12,029 nt of DNA from a bacterium. Its GTDB lineage: Bacteria > Krumholzibacteriota > Krumholzibacteria > LZORAL124-64-63. Positions 1-6,485 of this stretch are shown in pieces. The stretch is taken from NCBI GenBank assembly GCA_021767885.1, contig JAASSM010000014.1:1-12029 (forward strand), given 5' to 3'. The position numbers were made by a program, and so were the translations under genes. The notes below the pieces were generated by a model. That model had not been told where the DNA came from, searched no databases, and was given only the letters and a program-made list of their open reading frames with translations. Each line of letters begins with the position of its first letter. Within the stretch, counting starts at the first letter, position 1.

Positions 1-204
1 CTGCCCGGCGATGAGCGACCGGGCGAGCACCTGCCCCCTGGCGACCGCGCCGGCGAGGGCGGCCGGCGGCGCCACGCCCGGCTGCGAGGGCATGGTGTCG
101 GCATCCAGCCGGGGCTCGATGGTCCGGAAGAACCAGGCCCCGACGGCGAGCGCCCCGAGAGCCAGGACCACCAGGACCAGGAGCATGAGTTCACGCGGAC
201 GCAT
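1..204 (-). CDS. Partial gene: N-terminally membrane-anchored protein of unknown function
   Basis: The N-terminal 68 codons of a gene that runs off the left edge, with no stop in frame. The ATG at 204 follows AGGAG with a 6-nt gap (CAGGAGAACACC before the start), a strong ribosome site. The product opens with MRPREL, then an uninterrupted hydrophobic stretch at about residues 6-25 (MLLVLVVLALGALAVGAWFF), which looks like a signal anchor or uncleaved signal peptide. A Pro/Ala-rich linker follows (residues about 38-50), then the start of a possible helical segment (VARGQVLARSLIAGQ). No family can be recognised from this fragment. A membrane-tethered periplasmic enzyme is one possibility, but that is a guess. 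It diverges from the S9 peptidase gene across 193 bp. I am fairly sure it is a real gene and have no view on its function. Confidence 0.7.
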   Translation of the reverse strand, partial: MRPRELMLLVLVVLALGALAVGAWFFRTIEPRLDADTMPSQPGVAPPAALAGAVARGQVLARSLIAGQ

Positions 205-293
205 GGTGTTCTCCTGTCGCAGGGTTGGACGCGATCGCCGACGAGGGTCGCGCGGACGGCGGGCTCGGGGCAAGGAGAAACACGAGGTCGGCC

Positions 294-325
294 GATGGTG
301 CCGTCGCGCCCACCATCTGGTACCA
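294..325. promoter_or_regulatory. Possible operator: 7-bp inverted repeat plus 8-bp palindrome between divergent genes
   Basis: GATGGTG (294-300) and CACCATC (311-317) form a perfect inverted repeat with a 10-nt gap. It is followed directly by the palindrome TGGTACCA (318-325). Both lie in the 193-bp divergent spacer between the partial membrane-protein gene and the S9 peptidase gene, where a shared regulator would bind. TACCAT (321-326) could be a -10 element for the rightward gene, but I see no convincing -35 upstream of it. Repeats this short occur by chance, so this is only a candidate. Confidence 0.25.
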
Positions 326-397
326 TCCGCCGGCCCCGACGCGGGCGCCGATCGACCGTCGCCGCCCACCACCGTGCTCGATGCGAGGAGGACGCCC

Positions 398-2848
398 ATG
401 TCCCGCCACCTGGCCGCGCTCGTCGCGGCGATCCTGATCCTGGCGACGGCCGCCGTCGCCGCCGACTCACCCGGGCCGACGCGCTGGCAGCAGCCGCCAG
501 CGGACATCATGGAGGTCCTCCACGCCCCGCAGCTACCGTGGGTGTGGACCAACCCCACCGGCACCCACCTGCTGCTGGCCGACCCGGTGCTCTACCCGCC
601 CCTGTCCGAGCTGGCCGCACCCATGCACAAGCTGGCCGGCCTGCGCGTCGACCCCACGCTCAACACGATCCACGGCCGCCACGGGGGCCTCGCGCCACGG
701 CTGGTGCGGGTGACCGATGGCGAGACCGTCGCCATCGGGATCCCCGGGGGCGCCGAGGTGCACGACGTCGCCTGGACCGTGGACGGCGAGCGATTCGCGC
801 TGACCGTGGCCCATGACGACCATCTCGGCCTGTGGGTCGGCGGACTGGACGGCGAGGTCACGAGGATCGAGGACGTGGCCGTCAACCCCCTGCTGGGCAC
901 GGCCGTCCGCTGGCTGCCGGACCAGGAGCGCCTGCTCGTGCGGCGGATCCCCGACCGCGGCCCGGTGCCCCCGGCCCCGGCCATCCCCGCGGGCCCGGAG
1001 ATCCTCGAGGGCGTCGGTGCCACCGCCCGCTCCACCTACGAGGCCCGCAATCTCCTGGAGACCGCGCACGACGACCAGCTCTTCGCCTACTACACCTTCT
1101 CCGAGCTCGTGATCGTCGATCCACGGGAGAACCGCGTGCGGGTGATCGGCGAGCCGGCACCCTATACCACGGCCCGGTTCTCGCCGGACGGCGAGTACCT
1201 GCTGGTCGAGCGGCTGGTGGAGCCGTGGTCGCACGAGGTGGCCTACTGGCGCTTCGCCAGCGAGATCGCGGTCTGGAACGAGGAGGGCGAGCAGGTCGCG
1301 CACATCGCGTCCCTGCCCCTGGCCGACGCGGTGCCGACGCAGGGCGTGGCCGAGGGGCCGCGCCGACTCGACTGGCGCGCCACGGCGCCCCACACGCTGT
1401 ACTGGGTCGAGGCCCTCGATGGCGGCGACCCCATGGCCGAGGTCCCGCACCGCGACCGGATCATGCGCCTGACCGCCCCCTTCGACGGCGAGGCCGAGGA
1501 GGTGTTCCGCGCCGAGCACCGGATCTACGGCAGCGGCTGGGGCGCGGAGGACGGCACCCTCATGTTCGTCCAGTACGAACGCATGCGGCGCTGGCTCTAC
1601 GTCTGGCTGCTGGACGTCGAGGACGGCGCGTCGCGCGTCTGGTACGACCGTGACGTCAGCGACCGCTACGGCGATCCGGGCTTTCCCATCTTCCGGCCCC
1701 TGCCCAGCGGCCACATGGTGATGCACCAGGTGGGCGACGCGGTGTACTTCCAGGGCGACGGCGCGACCGAGCAGGGCGACCGGCCGTTCCTCGACCTGCG
1801 CGACATCGAGACCGGCGCGGTGGAGCGGCTGTTCCGCTGCCCGACCGACCGCTACGAGACCTTCGTGGACTTCGCAGGCGAACCGGATCGCTTCATCATC
1901 CGCTCGGAGTCGGCCACCGACGTGCCCAACTACCATCTGGCGACGCTCGGCGAGCGGATCGACACGCCCGCCGGCGAGGCGGACCGTGCCCACGACCGCG
2001 AGCCCATCACCCGCTTCGAGGATCCCACGCCGCAGCTGCGCGCGATCACCAAGCAGATCGTGACCTACGAGCGCGAGGACGGCGTCCCGCTCAGTTTCCA
2101 CCTCTACCTGCCGCCAGGCCACGAGGAGGGCACGCGTCTGCCCACCGTGCTCTACGCCTACCCGCTGGAATACTCCGGTGCGGGCGTCGCCGGCCAGGTC
2201 CGTGGATCCAGCGAGCGTTTCACCCGCTTCCGGGGCCCCACGCACCTGTTCTTCCTGCTGCGCGGTTACGCGGTGCTCGATCAGACGGCCATGCCCATGA
2301 TCGGCGACCCGGAGACCGTCTACGACACCTTCGTGCCCCAGCTCGTGGACGACGCCGAGGCGGCCGTGGCCAAGGCCGTGGAGATGGGCGTGGCCGACCC
2401 CGAGCGCATCGGCGTGATCGGCCACAGCCACGGCGGCCTGATGGTGGCCAACCTGCTGGCGCACACCGACCTGTTCGCCGCCGGGATCGCCCGTTCGGGC
2501 TCCTACAACAAGACCAACCAGCCGTTCGGCTTCCAGTCCGAGCGCCGGTCGCTCTTCGAGGCGCGCGACGCGTACATCGACCTGTCGCCGACGTTCTTCG
2601 CCGACCAGGTGAACGAGCCGGTGCTGGTGATCCACGGCGCCGACGACTCCAACCCCGGTACGCTCACCTACCAGAGCGAGGTCTTCTTCGAGGCGGTGCG
2701 GGGATCGGGAGGTACGGCGCGCCTGGTCCTGCTGCCCCACGAGGACCATGGCTACCGCGCCATCGAGAGCATCGAGCACGTGCTGTGGGAGCAGCTGGAG
2801 TGGTTCGAGAGGTACGTCAAGGACCACGGGGCGGTCGTCGGTCGCTGA
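398..2848 (+). CDS. Secreted S9 family serine peptidase, glutamyl endopeptidase (S9D/CGEP) type
   Basis: An 816-aa exported prolyl-oligopeptidase-fold peptidase. The ATG at 398 is chosen because GAGGAGG (385-391) lies just upstream and a clear signal peptide follows (hydrophobic residues 5-19, likely cleavage after AVA21). The frame stays open back to 11, but that stretch overlaps the divergent gene and has no protein-like character. Residues about 30-100 hold PPADIMEVLHAP and PPLSELAAP...KLAGLRVDP, which resemble the opening of plant chloroplast glutamyl peptidase. A beta-propeller follows to about residue 560, then the alpha/beta-hydrolase domain. The catalytic triad is intact: Ser677 in GHSHGG, Asp750 in HGADDSNPGT, His784 in HEDHGY. 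The text around it (ANLLAHTDLFAAGIARSG, then PFGFQSERRSL) is the S9D pattern as I remember it. It probably degrades peptides in the periplasm or outside the cell. Preference for cleavage after Glu is known for the plant enzyme and only inferred here. It converges on a second S9 peptidase gene. Confidence 0.9.
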   Translation: MSRHLAALVAAILILATAAVAADSPGPTRWQQPPADIMEVLHAPQLPWVWTNPTGTHLLLADPVLYPPLSELAAPMHKLAGLRVDPTLNTIHGRHGGLAPRLVRVTDGETVAIGIPGGAEVHDVAWTVDGERFALTVAHDDHLGLWVGGLDGEVTRIEDVAVNPLLGTAVRWLPDQERLLVRRIPDRGPVPPAPAIPAGPEILEGVGATARSTYEARNLLETAHDDQLFAYYTFSELVIVDPRENRVRVIGEPAPYTTARFSPDGEYLLVERLVEPWSHEVAYWRFASEIAVWNEEGEQVAHIASLPLADAVPTQGVAEGPRRLDWRATAPHTLYWVEALDGGDPMAEVPHRDRIMRLTAPFDGEAEEVFRAEHRIYGSGWGAEDGTLMFVQYERMRRWLYVWLLDVEDGASRVWYDRDVSDRYGDPGFPIFRPLPSGHMVMHQVGDAVYFQGDGATEQGDRPFLDLRDIETGAVERLFRCPTDRYETFVDFAGEPDRFIIRSESATDVPNYHLATLGERIDTPAGEADRAHDREPITRFEDPTPQLRAITKQIVTYEREDGVPLSFHLYLPPGHEEGTRLPTVLYAYPLEYSGAGVAGQVRGSSERFTRFRGPTHLFFLLRGYAVLDQTAMPMIGDPETVYDTFVPQLVDDAEAAVAKAVEMGVADPERIGVIGHSHGGLMVANLLAHTDLFAAGIARSGSYNKTNQPFGFQSERRSLFEARDAYIDLSPTFFADQVNEPVLVIHGADDSNPGTLTYQSEVFFEAVRGSGGTARLVLLPHEDHGYRAIESIEHVLWEQLEWFERYVKDHGAVVGR

Positions 2849-2870
2849 CCGGACGGCCACGATGCCACCA

Positions 2871-2913
2871 CCGGCCCCGCGCGTCCCGGGCGACCGCCGC
2901 CGCGCGGGGCCGG
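2871..2913. terminator. Candidate bidirectional terminator: perfect 13-bp GC stem between convergent genes
   Basis: The left arm CCGGCCCCGCGCG (2871-2883) and right arm CGCGCGGGGCCGG (2901-2913) are exact reverse complements around a 17-nt loop. The element sits in the 105-bp gap between the ends of two convergent peptidase genes (stops at 2848 and 2954), where a terminator serving both strands is expected. There is no T-tract on either side. It would therefore be a U-less hairpin terminator or a barrier that protects mRNA 3' ends. Confidence 0.55.
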
Positions 2914-2953
2914 GCTCCGTCGCCGACCCGCCCCCGCACGCGGCGGTGTGCGC

Positions 2954-5056
2954 TCAGCGGCCGCCGTCGCCGGACGCGGCCTCCGCCCCGGACGACACCT
3001 GCTCCAGCACGCCCTCGAGCAAGAACGGCGGCTTCTCGCCACCGGGCCCGGTGACGTAATGCTCCATCCAGCGCACCAGCCGGTGCGCGTAATCCAGCCG
3101 GGCCGCGGCCTTGCGGTTGCCGTGCCCCTCGCCCGGGTACCACACCAGACGCACCGGGGCCTGGTCCAGGGTCTTCAGGTAACGGTACATGATGAGCGAC
3201 TGGCTCGGATGGACGCGGGTGTCCTCCTTGCCATGCAGGATCAGCAGCGGCGTCCGGTGCTTCTGCGCGTGGTAGATGGGGCTGCGCTCGCGATAGAAAT
3301 TCCAGGCCTCCCAGGGCCAGCTGCGCGCGTGGACCAGGTACATCTCGTCCGGGATGTCGGTGGTGCCGAACTTGGAGATCTGGTCGCTGACGCCCACGAA
3401 CATGACGCTGGCCTTGAAATGCTCGCTCAGCGCGGTGGCGCCCCAGGCGGCCGCGAATCCGCCGTAGCTGCCGCCGGTGATGCCCACCCGCTCGGCATCG
3501 ACCAGGCCGCGGTCCGCCAGGGCCTGGACGCCGTCCACGAGATCGTCGAACTCGGCTCCGGCGTAGTCGCCCTGACCGGCCATGGCGAACTCCACGCCCC
3601 GGCCGGTGCTGCCGCGGTAATTGGGGTAGAAGACGGCGAAACCGCGGGCGGCCAGCGCCTGTCCCGGACTCACGTACCGCGTCAGCCAGCCGTTGCTGTA
3701 ATGCGCCTCCGGCCCACCGTGGACCACCACGACCAGCGGCGCGCCGCCGTCCGGCACGCCTGTCAGGGGATGGATCAGCAGGCCGTCGATGCGCACGCCG
3801 TCGCGCGCCTCGTAGGAGACCGCCTCCTGCTTCGCGAGCCGGATCTCCTCGAGCCACGGATTGCTCCGGGACAGACGCGTGACCCGCCCCTCGCCGCGGC
3901 TCCAGCCATGGACCTCGCGTGGATGGCGGGGCGTGTCGGCGAGGAGCACGGCACGCCGGCCGTCGCGGGCGAGATCCAGCGAGTGCAGGGCCGGGCCACC
4001 GCGGTCCACCACCACGTTCGGCTCGCCGTCCAGCTCCTGGCGGACCAGGAAGGTCTCCACGCTCTCGTGGGCGACGTAGAGCAGGGTCTCGTCGTCCAGC
4101 CAGGCCACGGCGATGGCGTCGCCGCGCCAGTCCGGTCGCAGATCCCGGGGCTCGCCGCCGGCGGCCGGGACCACCATGAGGCGGCTGGCGTCGGGATCGT
4201 GCTGGTCGGCGCCGGCCAGCAGGGCGAGGCGCTCGCCATCGGGCGCCCAGGCCACCTGGCCGAGCTTGCCTCCGGTCCGGACGCGGCCCACCACCGTGCC
4301 GTCATCGGGGCGGACGGTGTGGACGGTGCGCCTCATGTAGTGGTCGTCGATGCGCGGCGTGGGCGCCAGCGCCACGGCCAGGTGTGCGCCGTCGGGGCTC
4401 CAGTGGAGCTCCGAGGCCGATCCCTCCAGCTCCAGCTGCCGGGCCTCGCCCGCGGCGAGGTCCTGGTCCAGCGGGGCGACGAAGACCCGGACGAACAGCT
4501 CGTCCTCCTCGTAGACCTCGGCCGCGAAGCCCTCGTCGGCCAGCGTCTCGCGATGCTCGGGCTCGGGCTCGCGCGCGAGGAACGCCACCTGCGAGCCGTC
4601 GGGCGCGAAGCTGTAGTCCCGGATGGCGGTCTCGTGAGCGACGACGCGGCGGGCCTCGCCGCCGTCCACCGGGATCATCCAGAGCGCGGTGTGCTCGTCG
4701 TCCCCGCGCTTGCTCAGGAAGGCGATGGCGCCACCGTCGGGCGTCCAGCGGATGCTGCCGAGGGATGACGCGTCGCGGATGTAGACCCGCTGGCGACCCT
4801 CCTGGGGACCGAGGACGTGCAGTTCGCGCCGCGCGCCGCCGTCCTCGCCGGTGAAGGGGTCGCGTGGCACGGACAGCACGTGGGCGACGGTGCGTCCGTC
4901 GGGGCTGATGCGGGCCTCCACCACCGTGCGGACATCCAGGAGATGGTCGAGGGTGAAGGGCTGCTCGTCGCCGTGCGCAGGGAGCGCCGCGGCCAGCAGG
5001 CCGAGGGCCAGGATCAGGGGGCCGGAGCCCTGCAGGGGCAGCTTGATCGGGATCAC
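2954..5056 (-). CDS. Secreted S9 family serine peptidase, acylaminoacyl-peptidase (S9C) type
   Basis: A 700-aa exported S9 peptidase. I start it at the GTG at 5056, which follows GGAGG with a 10-nt gap and opens a good signal peptide (MIPIKLPLQGSGPLILALGL, with likely cleavage after AHG near residue 29). The open frame reaches a TTG at 5101, but its 15 extra codons carry no signal character and read through the ribosome site. The N-terminal half is a beta-propeller with recurring PDG blades (ISPDGRTVA, WTPDGGAIAF, FAPDGSQVAF, WSPDGAHLA, WAPDGERLAL). The C-terminal hydrolase domain (about residues 430-680) has the full triad: Ser530 in GGSYGG, Asp612 in GKEDTRV, His645 in GEGHGNRK. This matches dipeptidyl or acylaminoacyl peptidases of the S9C group, which remove short peptides from the N-termini of oligopeptides. 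Exact specificity cannot be read from the sequence. It converges on the S9D-type gene and diverges from the glycosyltransferase. Confidence 0.93.
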   Translation of the reverse strand: MIPIKLPLQGSGPLILALGLLAAALPAHGDEQPFTLDHLLDVRTVVEARISPDGRTVAHVLSVPRDPFTGEDGGARRELHVLGPQEGRQRVYIRDASSLGSIRWTPDGGAIAFLSKRGDDEHTALWMIPVDGGEARRVVAHETAIRDYSFAPDGSQVAFLAREPEPEHRETLADEGFAAEVYEEDELFVRVFVAPLDQDLAAGEARQLELEGSASELHWSPDGAHLAVALAPTPRIDDHYMRRTVHTVRPDDGTVVGRVRTGGKLGQVAWAPDGERLALLAGADQHDPDASRLMVVPAAGGEPRDLRPDWRGDAIAVAWLDDETLLYVAHESVETFLVRQELDGEPNVVVDRGGPALHSLDLARDGRRAVLLADTPRHPREVHGWSRGEGRVTRLSRSNPWLEEIRLAKQEAVSYEARDGVRIDGLLIHPLTGVPDGGAPLVVVVHGGPEAHYSNGWLTRYVSPGQALAARGFAVFYPNYRGSTGRGVEFAMAGQGDYAGAEFDDLVDGVQALADRGLVDAERVGITGGSYGGFAAAWGATALSEHFKASVMFVGVSDQISKFGTTDIPDEMYLVHARSWPWEAWNFYRERSPIYHAQKHRTPLLILHGKEDTRVHPSQSLIMYRYLKTLDQAPVRLVWYPGEGHGNRKAAARLDYAHRLVRWMEHYVTGPGGEKPPFLLEGVLEQVSSGAEAASGDGGR

Positions 5057-5183
5057 GCGCGATGGTCCTCCGGGTTGTGCGGCAGCGGGCCGCGTGGGCA
5101 ACGTCGTCGCAGACCGGGAAGATACAGAAATCTCGCAGACCTGCCCGTCCGGCAGCCGGGGCCGCCCGCCACGCGACCCGGGC

Positions 5184-5212
5184 TTGGCGCCGGGCGCCGG
5201 GGGGGTTACCCT
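5184..5212 (+). promoter_or_regulatory. Candidate sigma-70-like promoter for the glycosyltransferase gene
   Basis: TTGGCG (5184-5189), a 17-nt spacer and TACCCT (5207-5212) give a plausible -35/-10 pair. It is about 90 bp upstream of the GTG start I prefer for the glycosyltransferase. The same TACCCT hexamer recurs at a similar distance from a TTG-type -35 upstream of the gene at 10203. The match to consensus is modest. Confidence 0.3.
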
Positions 5213-5238
5213 GATGGCGACCTCTGCCCTGGCGGCGC

Positions 5239-5260
5239 GGTCCGCGGCGTGGTCCGCGGC
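5239..5260 (+). repeat. Direct repeat GGTCCGCGGC x2 in the glycosyltransferase leader
   Basis: Two identical 10-mers, GGTCCGCGGC at 5239-5248 and 5251-5260, are separated by GT. This gives a 12-bp period, close to one helical turn. Each contains the palindrome CCGCGG. They lie downstream of the candidate promoter and just upstream of the AGGAGA ribosome-like site, so they could be an operator or a structured part of the mRNA leader. Chance recurrence in GC-rich DNA cannot be excluded. Confidence 0.4.
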
Positions 5261-5277
5261 AGGAGACCCTCGCGCCC

Positions 5278-5307
5278 ATGGTCCCAGCCTGCGGAGCCTC
5301 GCGGTGA
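5278..5307 (+). CDS. Possible nine-codon leader peptide overlapping the glycosyltransferase start
   Basis: An ATG at 5278, preceded by AGGAGA (5261-5266) with an 11-nt gap, opens a reading frame MVPACGASR. Its TGA stop (5305-5307) overlaps the GTG start of the glycosyltransferase (5304-5306) in a GTGA arrangement. Such overlaps often mark translational coupling, so translation of this short frame could deliver ribosomes to the GTG start. The peptide itself need not have a function. The spacing of its ribosome site is longer than ideal. Confidence 0.25.
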   Translation: MVPACGASR

Positions 5308-6443
5308 CCGTCCTCTTCTGGCTCAGCCTCCTCCTGCTGGTCTACATCTACGCGGGCTATCCGGCGCTCGCCTGGCTGATCGGTCGCCTGCGGCCGCACC
5401 CGGTCCGCCGCGCCGGCGGCGACCACCTGCCCACCGTCACGGTGCTCATCGCCGCCTACAACGAGGCCCGGCACATCGCGTCGACCGTCCGCAACAAGCT
5501 CGACCAGGACTATCCCTCCGGGCGCCTGGAGGTGATCGTGGTCTCCGATGGCAGCGAGGACGGCACCGACGACCTGGTGACCGGACTCGGCGACCCCCGC
5601 GTGCGGCTGGTGCGCCAGGAGCCGCGGGCGGGCAAGACCAGCGGCCTGAATCTCATCGTTCCGGAGGCCACCGGCGAGATCCTGGTCTTCAGCGACGCCA
5701 ACTCCCACTACGCGCCGGATACGGTGCGGCGGCTGGTGCAGCCCTTCGCCGACCCCGACGTGGGCTACGTCACCGGACGCATGCTCTATCGCGCGCCCGA
5801 TGGTTCGGCCAGTGGCGAGGGCTGCTCCACGTACATGCGCTACGAGAACCAGCTCCGCGCCTGGGAGACCGGACTCGGGTCCATCGTCGGCGTCGATGGC
5901 GGCGTGGACGCCATGCGACGCGACCTCTGGCGCCCCATGCGGCCGGACCAGCTGCCCGACTTCGTGGCCCCGCTGACGGTGCGCGAGCTGGGCCACCGCG
6001 TGGTCTACGAGCCGGACGCGCGGCTCTACGAGGATGCCCTCGGCGAGGTGGCCGACGAGTTCCGCATGCGCGTCCGGGTGTCCCTGCGTGCATGGTGGGC
6101 GCTGCGAGACAAGGCGCACCTGCTCAGCCCGCTGCGATACGGCCTGTTCGCCTGGCAACTCCTCTCGCACAAGGTGCTGCGGTACCTGGCGCCCTTCTTC
6201 CAGGCCGGCGCCTTCGCGGCCAATGCCGTGCTGGCGCCCCAGGACCGGTTCTGGGCGGTGCTGCTGGGCCTGCAGGTGATCTTCTACGCCGCCGCGAGCG
6301 CCGCCCATGGTCTGCGCGACCGCGAGTTGCCGGGCCCGCTCACCGCGGCGTATTACCTGTGCGTGGTGAACCTGGCCAGCGGGCTGGCATTCGTGCAGTT
6401 CCTGCGCGGCAAGAAGCAGGTGACCTGGCAGCCACGGACCTGA
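5304..6443 (+). CDS. Membrane-bound family 2 glycosyltransferase (GT2)
   Basis: A 379-aa processive-type GT2 enzyme that would transfer sugars from a nucleotide-sugar donor on the cytoplasmic face of the inner membrane, probably for surface or extracellular polysaccharide. I choose the GTG at 5304, with GGAG 7 nt upstream, because it puts the first helix at the N-terminus (LFWLSLLLLVYIYAGYPALA). The ATG at 5214 is in frame but would add 30 non-homologous-looking residues. The GT-A core is at about residues 45-280: TVTVLIAAYNEA, Asp82 in the SDGSEDGT motif, Asp131 in the metal-site position (SDANSHYAP), GVDGGVDAMRR, Asp244 in LYEDA (likely catalytic base), and RVSLRAWW (262-265) in place of Q-x-x-R-W. 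Three further membrane segments follow at about 292-311, 316-337 and 346-367. No partner glycan genes are adjacent, so the product is unknown. Confidence 0.92.
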   Translation: MTVLFWLSLLLLVYIYAGYPALAWLIGRLRPHPVRRAGGDHLPTVTVLIAAYNEARHIASTVRNKLDQDYPSGRLEVIVVSDGSEDGTDDLVTGLGDPRVRLVRQEPRAGKTSGLNLIVPEATGEILVFSDANSHYAPDTVRRLVQPFADPDVGYVTGRMLYRAPDGSASGEGCSTYMRYENQLRAWETGLGSIVGVDGGVDAMRRDLWRPMRPDQLPDFVAPLTVRELGHRVVYEPDARLYEDALGEVADEFRMRVRVSLRAWWALRDKAHLLSPLRYGLFAWQLLSHKVLRYLAPFFQAGAFAANAVLAPQDRFWAVLLGLQVIFYAAASAAHGLRDRELPGPLTAAYYLCVVNLASGLAFVQFLRGKKQVTWQPRT

Positions 6444-6460
6444 CACGCCCCGTGTCGGGA

Positions 6461-6480
6461 CCACCAGGCGGCCCTGGCGG
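6461..6480. terminator. Weak candidate terminator between convergent genes
   Basis: CCACCAGG (6461-6468) and CCTGGCGG (6473-6480) can pair as an 8-bp stem with one mismatch around a CGGC loop. The 42-bp gap holds the ends of the glycosyltransferase (6443) and the histidine kinase (6486) on opposite strands. There is no T-tract, so the case rests on position. Confidence 0.25.
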
Positions 6481-6485
6481 CCCCG

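Noticed and set aside
11..397. 129-codon upstream extension of the S9D-type peptidase
   Set aside because: It overlaps the divergent gene, lacks protein-like composition and would bury the signal peptide. The ATG at 398 has a strong ribosome site.
533..2860. 775-codon open frame antisense to the S9D-type peptidase
   Set aside because: GC-rich codon use leaves antisense frames open. The translation is low in complexity (rich in V, G, H, R, A) with no motif, while the sense strand has an intact catalytic triad.
2948..4768. 606-codon open frame antisense to the S9C-type peptidase
   Set aside because: A compositional shadow: no domain or ribosome site, fully covered by a clear peptidase gene on the other strand.
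4302..6464. 720-codon minus-strand frame and a 650-codon plus-strand frame (4817-6769) across the peptidase and glycosyltransferase
   Set aside because: Both span the borders of convincing genes and give Arg/Pro-rich, motif-free proteins typical of wrong frames in GC-rich DNA.
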